From a virus, in the IMG/VR virus record IMGVR_UViG_3300024262_000303, positions 1-21,213 of that record: DNA of 21,213 bases; one strand, written 5' to 3'. Positions 1 to 7,288 of this stretch are shown piece after piece; position 1 is the first letter of the stretch, and each line of letters starts with the position of its first letter. The notes beneath the pieces are model-generated. The model saw nothing but the letters and a program-made list of their open reading frames with translations. It made no database searches and was not told the DNA's origin. A program made the translations under genes and the position numbers.

Positions 1-1655
1 TGAAGTATACTTAGTACCTTATCTAAAAATAGTAAATTAAGAGCTGTGCCACTTATAGCACTCATTAGTTTTCTAACTGCTAATAAGGTAGCTACCTCCA
101 CAAGACTAAGCTCCCCAGTAGATAGAGAGGATATATCCACAGACACACCACTATTTATTATATTTATGTTGAGCTTATCTTCCTCTAGGTTGAAATTTAA
201 AAGAAACTTACCCTTACTAAGTTCAGAAAGGTATAAATTAATCTCTTTTTCAAGATCTAAGACCAGGTACTGTAGCTTATAAGATATTAAACCTTTAGTA
301 GAAAAAATAGATTTCAAAGTATTAGCCACACCTAAAGACCTTTGAAGCTCTGCTAACTCTTTACTTTTATCAGCTAGAGTATTTGTATAATTAGAGACAT
401 CTTTAATAGCTTCTTTTATTAAAAGATTCTGCTTATCTATCTTTTTATTGTAACTAACTACCTCGTCTATCTCCTTATTACGCTGGGCTATCTTTTTATT
501 AATATCTAATACTTTACCTTCAATTTCTCCTTTATCTACAATATCTGAAGATAATTCGTTATCTATAAGATTTGTCAGCCTTTCAAACTCTTCTGACACT
601 TTTGTGTATTTTCTAAACTTTTGAAGAGCCTCTTTATTTATAGTTAAATTTTTATTAGTTTCAGTGTATCTTTTACTTAAATTAGATAGCTCCAACTCTG
701 CTGCACTTATTATCCTTTGTACATTATCTACATCTATTTCAGATAAACATGTTAAACATTTACCCGCTAATTTACCTAGTTTAGATATTATACTTTTCTG
801 ACTATTAGCTGAACTCTGAATACTTCCCAATTCCCTCTCTAATGAACTAGTATTATCTTCTGGCTTCTCTATACGTTTACTAAGAATAGACTTGTCAAGT
901 TTTTCTAGCATTTCCTTATATTTATTATTCTTCTCAATATTAGCATTTATACGTTTAATGCCCAGTAATGTATTCTCTAATTTTAATTTTTCTGTATTAT
1001 CAAATTTTTCAGGTTCTGGCTCTAGAACTCCCAAAGGTTTACTAGCTAAACTTTGTTCTTCTTGTAGAAGATTATTAAGGGTCGATATAGAGCCCTGTAA
1101 CTCTCTAATATTACCATCCATTTTTCTAGCTACTGATTTAAACACTTCGTGGTAGTTTAAGTATTTATCTAGTTGAAATAGTTTAACTAAGAACTTTTTA
1201 CGTTCTGTATCTGTATCTGTAAGGAATTTAAGTTTAGAATCTGTGCTTAAATAAGTAAGTTGGTTAAATAATACATAATTAATACCTATTATTTCCTCTA
1301 CTAGCTTAACAGTTTGTGCTCCTGTATGTCTAGATATATCTACTCCGTTCTTTTCCAAACTTACCTTTAGGGAAGGATCGCGGGTAAGAGTTACTACATA
1401 CTCTGAATTATCCTTAGAGAAGTAAACTTTCCCACTTAAACGTTTATCTTTTTGATCTCTATTGACTAAATCTGACTTTTTTATACCTTTGTGGTTTTTA
1501 CAGAATAATAACTCTTCAAGAATAAGAAGGATAGATGTTTTACCAGCTCCATTATCCGCAATTACTTGCTTAACAGTTTCATCATTTAATGTTAGTGAAT
1601 TCCCTTTTCCATAACTAAAGAAGTTATCCCACTCTACCTTTTTAATCTCTATCAT
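1..1655 (-). CDS. SbcC/Rad50-like ATPase subunit (T5 D13 type), partial
   Basis: ATPase partner of the SbcD nuclease. SbcCD/Mre11-Rad50 complexes process DNA ends and hairpins, and T5 D13/D12 and T4 gp46/47 do this during phage replication and recombination. The frame is open from the start codon to the left edge (551 codons visible), so the end lies outside the window. Visible: a Walker A with NGAGKT (Lys39), long charged coiled-coil stretches on both sides of a zinc-hook CLTC (Cys300, Cys303), an ABC signature LSTGE (residues 511-515) and a Walker B LLFLD at Asp545. The residue after that Asp is Lys546, where SMC/Rad50 ATPases normally have Glu. The start at 1655 is preferred because AGGAGG at 1670-1665 lies 9 nt upstream; an in-frame ATG at 1661 is too close to it. 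The gene overlaps the end of sbcD by 14 nt, which suggests coupled translation. Confidence 0.9.
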   Translation of the reverse strand, partial: MIEIKKVEWDNFFSYGKGNSLTLNDETVKQVIADNGAGKTSILLILEELLFCKNHKGIKKSDLVNRDQKDKRLSGKVYFSKDNSEYVVTLTRDPSLKVSLEKNGVDISRHTGAQTVKLVEEIIGINYVLFNQLTYLSTDSKLKFLTDTDTERKKFLVKLFQLDKYLNYHEVFKSVARKMDGNIRELQGSISTLNNLLQEEQSLASKPLGVLEPEPEKFDNTEKLKLENTLLGIKRINANIEKNNKYKEMLEKLDKSILSKRIEKPEDNTSSLERELGSIQSSANSQKSIISKLGKLAGKCLTCLSEIDVDNVQRIISAAELELSNLSKRYTETNKNLTINKEALQKFRKYTKVSEEFERLTNLIDNELSSDIVDKGEIEGKVLDINKKIAQRNKEIDEVVSYNKKIDKQNLLIKEAIKDVSNYTNTLADKSKELAELQRSLGVANTLKSIFSTKGLISYKLQYLVLDLEKEINLYLSELSKGKFLLNFNLEEDKLNINIINSGVSVDISSLSTGELSLVEVATLLAVRKLMSAISGTALNLLFLDKVLSIL

Positions 1656-2598
1656 TATCATCCACCTCCTGCCCTAGAACGTTCTTAATTTCCTCGATTT
1701 CATCATCTCCTAAGTTAAGAACCTTTTCACAATATAGTGCAACTTCACTAGCTAATGTAGGAGATTTAGATAGGTCTAGTTTAGCTTTATTTTCTTTAGT
1801 AAATATTTTCTTATCTAGTAGTTCACTATCTTCTACACCTGTTAAAGATACTGTGCTACCCTTTAACTCATAAATAGTATGGTCATATTGTGTTTTCTTA
1901 ATTTCTGCCTCCGACTCTACAGTTTTTCTTATTAGCTGAGGTAACTCTAATGGTACGAACTCATACTCTAAAGGATTAGAGGTTTCAAATATGATAACCC
2001 CAGTCTCTACAGGTTTTCTATGAAAAGATGTAGTTAGTGGAGACCCTGGGTAAACTATATTTCTTTGACTATTACTGTGGGAGTGTAAATCCCCCGCAAA
2101 AACTACTTCCCACTTATCAAAGTGTTCTAAATTTACTTCTGGTTTAACAAAAGGCTCAATAGCCCCCCTTACATGGGTTATTAGAATATTAGACTCTGGA
2201 GTAAGGGTTTCTAACTGTGTTTTAAGCTTACAATACGGTAGAAACTGTATACCGTAATAAGTACAAGCTTCATCTAGTATTAGTACATTATCATTGATTA
2301 ACTTAGACATTAATTTTAGATTAGTAAGCCACGTTGCACCTCGCGCGCTAGCTTCATGGTTCCCGTCTATAACTATACATTTGCACTTTATGTCTTTAAT
2401 TAATTTACAGTATACGTCTATTTCTAAAGTACTTGGTTTATCGTCGAATATATCTCCTCCTAAGATAACTAAGTCCACCTTTTCGGATAGTTGAGATAGT
2501 TCAATCCCTAATTCCTCGTACCTTTGTAACTGCCACTCTTTGGGTACATTACGCTGCCCCACTTTAATATGTATATCCGCTATAAATAGCACTCTCAT
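1642..2598 (-). CDS. SbcD/Mre11-like nuclease subunit (T5 D12 type)
   Basis: Calcineurin-like metallophosphoesterase, 318 aa, the nuclease subunit that pairs with the SbcC-like ATPase encoded immediately downstream. The five metal-binding signatures appear in order: D8-x-H10 (IADIH), GGD ending at Asp49, GNHE (Asn80, His81), His142 in ITHVRG, and GDLHSH (Asp170, His172, His174). A capping region follows. The reading frame extends to a TTG at 2613, but I place the start at the ATG at 2598: a GGAAAA lies 7 nt upstream, and this ATG overlaps the stop of the preceding small membrane gene as ATGA, a typical coupling arrangement. The acidic C-terminus overlaps the sbcC start. Confidence 0.92.
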   Translation of the reverse strand: MRVLFIADIHIKVGQRNVPKEWQLQRYEELGIELSQLSEKVDLVILGGDIFDDKPSTLEIDVYCKLIKDIKCKCIVIDGNHEASARGATWLTNLKLMSKLINDNVLILDEACTYYGIQFLPYCKLKTQLETLTPESNILITHVRGAIEPFVKPEVNLEHFDKWEVVFAGDLHSHSNSQRNIVYPGSPLTTSFHRKPVETGVIIFETSNPLEYEFVPLELPQLIRKTVESEAEIKKTQYDHTIYELKGSTVSLTGVEDSELLDKKIFTKENKAKLDLSKSPTLASEVALYCEKVLNLGDDEIEEIKNVLGQEVDDNDRD

Positions 2599-2756
2599 AA
2601 CATTGTTTTCCAAAGTATATAAACTTTAATACCGCCTAAAAAACTATCTGCTTCGTCAGCATAGTACGCTTTAACATCATCAGGCGTTTCTATAGCTAGT
2701 ATTGTATCTATAATTAATAAAAATAAAGTAGAAAATAATAAGATTTCTAGTATCAT
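2595..2756 (-). CDS. small single-pass membrane protein, unknown function
   Basis: A 53-aa product with a strongly hydrophobic N-terminal segment (about residues 2-21, rich in Leu, Ile and Phe), then an acidic stretch (ETPDDVKAYYADEAD) and a short hydrophobic tail. I do not recognise a family. The ATG at 2756 is chosen because AAGGA lies 7 nt upstream. A longer frame starting with GTG at 2786 would run through a stable hairpin and has no ribosome binding site. The stop overlaps the sbcD start (ATGA), so it is translated from the same message as the SbcCD pair. It resembles a holin or inhibitor peptide only in size and hydrophobicity, so no function is assigned. Confidence 0.65.
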   Translation of the reverse strand: MILEILLFSTLFLLIIDTILAIETPDDVKAYYADEADSFLGGIKVYILWKTML

Positions 2757-2775
2757 TATTGTGTCCTTATATAGG

Positions 2776-2798
2776 AATAGCCCCACAAGGGGGCTATT
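2776..2798 (-). terminator. GC-rich hairpin between SSB and the sbcDC genes
   Basis: Nine-bp stem (AATAGCCCC / GGGGCTATT) with a 5-nt loop. Read on the plus strand it is followed by TTTATT, so it would be the better terminator in that direction. Read in the direction of the genes it is followed by TCCTATAT, a weak U-tract. It may attenuate transcription between the highly expressed SSB gene and the nuclease genes, or protect the SSB mRNA 3' end. Confidence 0.5.
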
Positions 2799-2806
2799 TT
2801 ATTAGA

Positions 2807-2840
2807 CTTGTTTTTTAAGGCATTTGCACTATAAAACAAG
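2807..2840. repeat. 8-bp inverted repeat downstream of the SSB gene
   Basis: CTTGTTTT (2807-2814) and AAAACAAG (2833-2840) form a perfect 8-bp inverted repeat with an 18-nt loop. The loop contains TAGTGCAAA on the minus strand, which recurs at the SSB stop codon about 36 nt upstream in the transcript. The role is unknown; it could be a 3' UTR structure or a protein site. Confidence 0.4.
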
Positions 2841-2862
2841 ACCCGTTATTGAGAGGTTTGCA

Positions 2863-3507
2863 CTAGAATGGGATGTCGTCGTCAAAACCATCTGCCACTT
2901 CAGTATCTACATTGCTGGAAGTATCTTCTTTAAGACATTGTGACTTGATAAAGGCTAATTGCTCATCAGATGTAGGTCTAGGAATTAGCTCATCTATGGT
3001 AGGCCCTTCCTTCCATGCGTTAACTACATCTTCAGGCACTTCCGAAGGTTTACATTTTAGTACATTCAACGTATACTCCACATTATAAGCTAGAGGACCA
3101 TTTTTCTTACGTGTTACAATGCAATCCCACCCAGTTTTTAGATTAGTAGGGTCACCTAAGTCTTTAGCCGCTTCTCTAATTTGCTCGTACATTTTTTTCT
3201 TTAATGTAAGAACTTTAACCTCTCCATTAGGTGTAGCTACTTGACAAGCATATGCCCAACCGCATTTAATATCGGGAAAATAGTGCTGAGGCCAGTCTTT
3301 TTCTATATTTGTAAATTTCTCTTGCTCTCTATCAAAAGATAGACACTCTACAGGCATATTTTTTCCCGAGACGCGGGGTAGCCAGTAGGCATACATAGCT
3401 AAAATTGTATTTGGTAAAATACGAAATTGATTTAGTCCATCTTTTAGCTCATAGTAGTCTACTTTAGCTTTAGCTGAACCTTGTGATTCTTCAAATGATA
3501 GTGCCAT
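2863..3507 (-). CDS. single-stranded DNA-binding protein, gp32-like with an SSB-type C-terminal tip
   Basis: 214 aa, likely coats ssDNA at the phage replication fork. The body looks like phage gp32-type ssDNA-binding proteins: a basic and aromatic core with GPLAYNVEYTLNV around residues 138-150, and Cys55, His75, Cys82 and Cys88 as candidates for a structural zinc site. The C-terminus is acidic (DTEVADGF) and ends exactly DDDIPF, the protein-docking tip known from bacterial SSB. The frame could begin at 3552, but that would overlap the previous gene by 41 nt and add a basic 15-residue extension. The ATG at 3507 (MALSFEES), five bases after the previous stop codon, is preferred; its ribosome binding site (GAGAAA) is weak. 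Position before the sbcDC pair fits a replication/recombination role. Confidence 0.78.
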   Translation of the reverse strand: MALSFEESQGSAKAKVDYYELKDGLNQFRILPNTILAMYAYWLPRVSGKNMPVECLSFDREQEKFTNIEKDWPQHYFPDIKCGWAYACQVATPNGEVKVLTLKKKMYEQIREAAKDLGDPTNLKTGWDCIVTRKKNGPLAYNVEYTLNVLKCKPSEVPEDVVNAWKEGPTIDELIPRPTSDEQLAFIKSQCLKEDTSSNVDTEVADGFDDDIPF

Positions 3508-3511
3508 ATTT

Positions 3512-3874
3512 TTATTTCTCGTTTTTAAAGTAAATCTTCTCGTCTTTAACATTAAGTAACCTATTAGTTAAGATTTGAAGTTTTGAATAGTATCGTAGTC
3601 CAAGAACTAGAGGTAATGTTACTTCCTTAGACTCGATATAGTCGAAGTAGTTTCTTAAGCTACTTAATTTAAGGTACATAAATTTTTCAGCTTCTGTACC
3701 TCTGGGTAATTCCCCTATTAGATAGGAGTTTTTAGGCTCTAGTTTAGGAGGTTTAAACCCATTCTTTGAACCAATTTTTAGTTTTTTCTCTTGACTACTG
3801 GTTAGCCATTGCCACACTTCTAAAGATTTAAGTGGCGTTCTAGTAAAGAGAAAATCAGAATTATATTTAATCAT
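3512..3874 (-). CDS. conserved phage-type protein of unknown function, probably leaderless
   Basis: 120 aa, basic, no hydrophobic segment and no motif I recognise. It lies directly upstream of the SSB gene and its stop is only 4 nt from the SSB start, so the two are likely translated together. The ATG is 8 bases from the -10 element of a strong promoter, so the mRNA would start at or within a few bases of the start codon. No Shine-Dalgarno sequence precedes the ATG, and the next in-frame Met (about residue 66) lacks one as well. Leaderless translation is my inference. The alternative is that the region mainly acts as a long 5' leader for SSB. Confidence 0.7.
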   Translation of the reverse strand: MIKYNSDFLFTRTPLKSLEVWQWLTSSQEKKLKIGSKNGFKPPKLEPKNSYLIGELPRGTEAEKFMYLKLSSLRNYFDYIESKEVTLPLVLGLRYYSKLQILTNRLLNVKDEKIYFKNEK

Positions 3875-3881
3875 TATGTAT

Positions 3882-3910
3882 ATTATACGCTATTTGGGAG
3901 TGCAAGTCAA
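3882..3910 (-). promoter_or_regulatory. sigma70-type promoter for the SSB-sbcDC genes
   Basis: Minus-strand TTGACT (3910-3905), 17-nt spacer, TATAAT (3887-3882), with the TAGCGTATAATA core shared by other promoters in the window. The predicted start of transcription is about 3875, next to the ATG at 3874. Confidence 0.85.
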
Positions 3911-3961
3911 CCTAGTAATTTAGCCTCAAAAAAAATAATCGGTTTTCAGATGTATTTTATG

Positions 3962-4717
3962 TTATTGATTAGCTTCACCTATACTTTCTTTAATCAGTTT
4001 AACAACTAGGTCTAAATACGTAGCATCTATCAGCTCCGTATATCCACCAAATTTAACCCCATCCCACATGTATGTAGGAAATTTATTTATTATTATGTGC
4101 TCTAAATGTCGGGCTTCCCAGTAGTTAGATTTAAGGTCTAATACTTTAACACTATTAAACCCGTGGGAGTTTAAGTCCAAGATACGCTTATCTACATTAA
4201 TAGACGTGCCCACTTTTATACAGCTGTCATTTTTTAGTACATATATATTTAAAGGCTCTAATAATGCAGCATTTTTAAGACCTTCTGATATTTTACCCTT
4301 ATACTTTATAGCTCCTTTAATACCTGAACACGTAGGGCATTGCAAATTGTGGCGTAGTACATCGTCTGGTCTTGCTAAGAATTCTATGCCGCATAGCTTA
4401 CACTTGTGTAGTATTTTCACCTTTGCTTTAGTGTAAGGCTCCAAAGCATATACAGACTTATCTTTTAGTTTATCAGCATAAGTATCTATAATACTTACTT
4501 GGCTGCCCCGTACACCAACTATCTTGTCTCCACATTGTTTACATAAATCAGTTTTAGATTTCTTATTACTAGCCCACGTAGTTTCCCAAGTATGTCCACA
4601 TGCACCTATAAAGTCGGTCTTAGTTCTAGCATTAATATACACACCAGTTATTCTAGTACTTCTACCGTGGTTATACAACCATTCATTTATATCTTCTTTA
4701 GTTAATTTTGCTGGCAT
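3962..4717 (-). CDS. putative freestanding GIY-YIG homing endonuclease with zinc ribbons
   Basis: 251 aa. The N-terminal half has two zinc-binding units: C40-x-H42 with C59-x-x-C62, and C106-x-x-C109 with C127-x-x-C130. These match the treble-clef or ribbon units in front of nuclease domains of phage mobile genes. The C-terminal part has NIYVLKN (157-163), IKVGTS (167-172), Arg178 and acidic residues near 201-206, consistent with the GIY-YIG superfamily branch that includes the T5orf172/MUG113 domains. Such genes are common as freestanding homing endonucleases in T5-like phages. It sits between the DUF3307 gene and the next promoter, with its own AAGGGAG 11 nt before the ATG. Activity and target are not visible. 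A non-mobile nuclease is the alternative. Confidence 0.7.
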   Translation of the reverse strand: MPAKLTKEDINEWLYNHGRSTRITGVYINARTKTDFIGACGHTWETTWASNKKSKTDLCKQCGDKIVGVRGSQVSIIDTYADKLKDKSVYALEPYTKAKVKILHKCKLCGIEFLARPDDVLRHNLQCPTCSGIKGAIKYKGKISEGLKNAALLEPLNIYVLKNDSCIKVGTSINVDKRILDLNSHGFNSVKVLDLKSNYWEARHLEHIIINKFPTYMWDGVKFGGYTELIDATYLDLVVKLIKESIGEANQ

Positions 4718-4743
4718 CTATATTTTAACTCCCTTATATTAAT

Positions 4744-4767
4744 AGCAGTACACTTACTAATACTGCT
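4744..4767. repeat. hairpin between the DUF3307 and endonuclease genes
   Basis: AGCAGTA (4744-4750) and TACTGCT (4761-4767) form a perfect 7-bp inverted repeat with a 10-nt loop. It lies in the 68-nt gap after the DUF3307 stop. The downstream U-tract in the gene direction is poor (ATTAATA), so this is at best a weak terminator. It could mark the edge of the inserted endonuclease gene. Confidence 0.35.
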
Positions 4768-4785
4768 TTTGCCGTTTCCTGCCTA

Positions 4786-5109
4786 TTATTGAAACAGTAC
4801 AGCTGCGGCTATCAGAGCAGATAAATGTATAGCTTGGTCAAATCCTATAGTGACAAAAACCGAATGTCTTTCATCCATTTGGTATAATTTAGCAGATAAT
4901 CTAGATGTAAAGAAGTCAACTAAGAAGTGTGCCAATCCTGTTGCTAGCGCAAAGTCTAGCCCAAATGGGATAAAGCATACAGCATACAGCATACAATGTA
5001 TTGCTAATACTACCACACTTTTACTTTTATTTATAGCTATATAGTCGCTTTGTAATATAAAATCCGCAAAGAAATGCACCCATATAAGTATTAATATTAA
5101 TTCTACCAT
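4786..5109 (-). CDS. DUF3307-family membrane protein
   Basis: 107 aa with three to four hydrophobic segments. Its opening HFFADFILQSDYIAINKSKS is the DUF3307 signature (a conserved His/Asp/Gln pattern near the first helix), followed by AIHCMLYAV and GLAHFLVDFFTSRL. The family occurs in bacteria and phages and has no established biochemical role that I know of. The conserved His and Asp residues inside or beside membrane segments are visible here. The ATG follows AAAGG by 6 nt and starts only 9 nt after the D10 helicase stop, so it is co-translated with replication genes. An inner-membrane location is inferred. Confidence 0.75.
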   Translation of the reverse strand: MVELILILIWVHFFADFILQSDYIAINKSKSVVVLAIHCMLYAVCFIPFGLDFALATGLAHFLVDFFTSRLSAKLYQMDERHSVFVTIGFDQAIHLSALIAAAVLFQ

Positions 5110-5118
5110 AATTTACCT

Positions 5119-6435
5119 TTATATATATTTAATTTTCCAACCTTGCTTTTCATACCAGTGAATACGCTTCTGTTGTTGATGTGTCACAACCCCTCCAGTT
5201 AGAAAGGTATCTACTATAATTGGTTGGTGTTTACCTTCCCTTACCCTTTTGATCCTACCGATAAGCTGGGTAAGTAGTGACTCGTTATTAATTGGTGCTG
5301 TAAGTACCAAACAGCTTAAGGTATTAATACTAATACCTGTAGATACTATCTTTGTAGATGCGTATAGTATCTCCTTTTTATGCTGTAAAAATTTTGTAAA
5401 TATCTCTTCTCTATCCTCTGTTTTAGCAGTAACTAACTCAGAAATAGCACCATTATTACTGTGTAGAGTTTCTAGAAAGAATACTCTATCAGCTGGTACT
5501 AAACACTGATACCCTAGCGTAGCATATGCATTTGCTACGTGGAATATATGCTCCATAAACTGTTTATTTTCGTATAGTTTGGTTAGCTCTTTACTCCAAT
5601 TGCCGGACTGTTTAAATGGGAAAGGTATCTTAGTTATATAAATATGTACTTCAGGAGTCATAGCATTCTCCTCTTTAGGATGTACTATGTTATATTTATC
5701 GAAGTAATCATATAAATATACAGACTTTCCATCTTTACGAATAGGCGTAGCACTTAAAGCGATCTTATTTTTAGCTTTTGAGGCATCTATAACATCGTTA
5801 AAAGTTTTTGCTGGGCTAAGGTGAGCTTCGTCTATAATAATAGTTCCAAACATACTGTTTAGTTCGGGATTTGTATCTATCCTACGCCTAAGTGTTTGTA
5901 TGTTTGCTATAGTTATAGGACTACGGGTATCGAATCCACCGCTACCTATAATAGAGGGAGTTATACCCAGCACTTTTTTTATTTCATGAAACCATTGGTC
6001 TCTTAAAGCAACTGTGTGTAAAACCACTAATGTTTTCTGTTTAAGTTTAGCTATTAAATGTATTGCGGTAAATGTTTTACCGAAGCTAGTATTAGCGTGT
6101 AATAATCCCGAGCTTTCCCATTCATCTACTACCTGCTGTTGACTTACACGTAAAGATATTTTAGGTTGACAAAATTCGATTGGCGCGGACACCCTTTTAT
6201 CTATAATTTCATACCCGCTTGGTATAAGGTCTTGCCTACCGCTAGGAATTGAAATTAAGCCAGGGCGTATCGTAACTACATCACAAATTACAACAGGTAC
6301 TACCTCTTTATGCCTTAAAGGTAGTACATAAGTTAAACTTTTTTCCAGAGCCATTTCTAGCTCGGGGGTAACAGATAAATATATTCTATTAGAGATAACA
6401 GCTTTTTTAACGGTTGAAGTACTCTGCATCAGCAT
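5119..6435 (-). CDS. superfamily 2 helicase, T5 D10 type (branch migration)
   Basis: 438 aa ATP-dependent DNA helicase. Motifs in order: Walker A ANTSFGKTF (Lys120), motif II DEAH (202-205), motif III SATPIRKDG (from 228), and motif VI QLIGRIKR (from 390). The layout (a short N-terminal domain and a compact RecA-like pair, without RecG- or RecQ-type extra domains) matches the T5 D10 family, reported to unwind forks and migrate branched DNA. Its place between the polymerase and the SSB/SbcCD genes supports that. The start at 6435 is ATG with another in-frame ATG at 6429. The ribosome binding site is poor, so translation probably relies on coupling to the previous gene, which ends 12 nt upstream. 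Confidence 0.9.
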   Translation of the reverse strand: MLMQSTSTVKKAVISNRIYLSVTPELEMALEKSLTYVLPLRHKEVVPVVICDVVTIRPGLISIPSGRQDLIPSGYEIIDKRVSAPIEFCQPKISLRVSQQQVVDEWESSGLLHANTSFGKTFTAIHLIAKLKQKTLVVLHTVALRDQWFHEIKKVLGITPSIIGSGGFDTRSPITIANIQTLRRRIDTNPELNSMFGTIIIDEAHLSPAKTFNDVIDASKAKNKIALSATPIRKDGKSVYLYDYFDKYNIVHPKEENAMTPEVHIYITKIPFPFKQSGNWSKELTKLYENKQFMEHIFHVANAYATLGYQCLVPADRVFFLETLHSNNGAISELVTAKTEDREEIFTKFLQHKKEILYASTKIVSTGISINTLSCLVLTAPINNESLLTQLIGRIKRVREGKHQPIIVDTFLTGGVVTHQQQKRIHWYEKQGWKIKYI

Positions 6436-6447
6436 TGTATATATTAG

Positions 6448-6945
6448 TCATAATTTTTTCCTCGTATCTTTTTGTTTATCATCACTAGAACCAAAGTATA
6501 AAAATCCTCCTTTGTACTCTAGTACCTGAGCGTATGAGCCAATTCTTGGAGGTGCTATTCCAGTATACCGTATACATTGTCTTATACCCTGCACTTTTAT
6601 ATAAGAGATATAAAGTGTAGACGTGCTAGGAATTACTTCAGTAATTATATGGCTTTTAAGCTTGTAGTATTTAGTTTTATTAAGCCTAAATATCATACCA
6701 TTACTATCTATATACTTAGTACGCTTGGGAAAGTTAGTAATAGCAGACAGGCTAAATAGCATATCTCCAGTATGTGCCAGCTCCCAAGACTTATATTTTA
6801 GCCTTCTTTCTGCTAAAGTTTTTCCACCCAAGTTCTTGTTGTCTAAAACTAATCCTGTAGATTTAGCATATACTATACCGTCCTTTTCTACCATATCGCT
6901 TTTAAGTCTAAAAACTGGGTATTCAACGGCGGATAGGTTATACAT
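6448..6945 (-). CDS. hypothetical protein, 165 aa
   Basis: No family recognised. The sequence is rich in Tyr, Lys and beta-strand-prone stretches (for example STLYISYIKVQGIRQC), has no membrane segment, and ends in a strongly basic tail (KQKDTRKKL). It starts with ATG after GAGTG at 7 nt spacing, overlaps the preceding gene's stop by 8 nt, and lies directly before the D10 helicase. An accessory role in replication is suggested only by position. Confidence 0.7.
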   Translation of the reverse strand: MYNLSAVEYPVFRLKSDMVEKDGIVYAKSTGLVLDNKNLGGKTLAERRLKYKSWELAHTGDMLFSLSAITNFPKRTKYIDSNGMIFRLNKTKYYKLKSHIITEVIPSTSTLYISYIKVQGIRQCIRYTGIAPPRIGSYAQVLEYKGGFLYFGSSDDKQKDTRKKL

Positions 6946-7288
6946 TGTTACTACACTCTGCTAATAGTGCCGAGTAACCTACTAAGTCTAACATATCATC
7001 TGGATTATGACCAGCTTGTCTTGATCTAGCTAATTTTAAACATACTAAAAATATCCACGCCTCTTCTTCCGATATCTCCTTACCAGTTATTGCGTTAAAT
7101 ATTTTAGCTGTTAATGCGGCACTACGCTCCTCTTCTACATCCCTAGTAGCTGCCCTATCCTTGAGAGTTTCTGCGGCTTTCTTTAAGATGTCCTCCGCAC
7201 GTACTTTTTGTTTCTTAGCCACGTGCTCATTTATATTATAGTGCTCATTTATATTATAGCTAATACTCTCTCTATTAGTCCTCTTCAT
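6938..7288 (-). CDS. DUF6378-like phage protein
   Basis: 116 aa. The C-terminal part, LKLARSRQAGHNPDDMLDLVGYSALLAE, follows the pattern of the DUF6378 phage family: a helix with LKxAR, then a D-DxxGY motif. The family's function is not known to me. The N-terminal 22 residues carry the hexapeptide YNINEH twice in tandem, from an exact 18-bp duplication at 7223-7258. The gene begins at the base where the polymerase stop ends and overlaps the next gene by 8 nt. Confidence 0.65.
   Translation of the reverse strand: MKRTNRESISYNINEHYNINEHVAKKQKVRAEDILKKAAETLKDRAATRDVEEERSAALTAKIFNAITGKEISEEEAWIFLVCLKLARSRQAGHNPDDMLDLVGYSALLAECSNNV
7223..7258. repeat. perfect tandem 18-bp duplication inside a gene
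   Basis: GTGCTCATTTATATTATA occurs twice head to tail (7223-7240, 7241-7258). It is in frame and encodes YNINEH twice near the N-terminus of the DUF6378-like protein, so it looks like a recent slippage duplication. Confidence 0.95.

Noticed and set aside
46-1155. Plus-strand open frames opposite the left-end gene
   Set aside because: They are antisense to the uninterrupted SbcC frame with Walker A, zinc hook and signature motif.
2757-2786. GTG start for the 53-aa membrane protein
   Set aside because: Falls in a stable hairpin without a ribosome binding site; the ATG at 2756 has AAGGA at good spacing.
3508-3552. Upstream extension of the SSB gene
   Set aside because: Would overlap the preceding gene by 41 nt and add a basic leader; the start at 3507 fits the gene spacing.
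6410-6451. Short frame starting with ATGA at the end of the 165-aa gene
   Set aside because: Fourteen codons, no ribosome binding site of its own, and no resemblance to the leader cassette.
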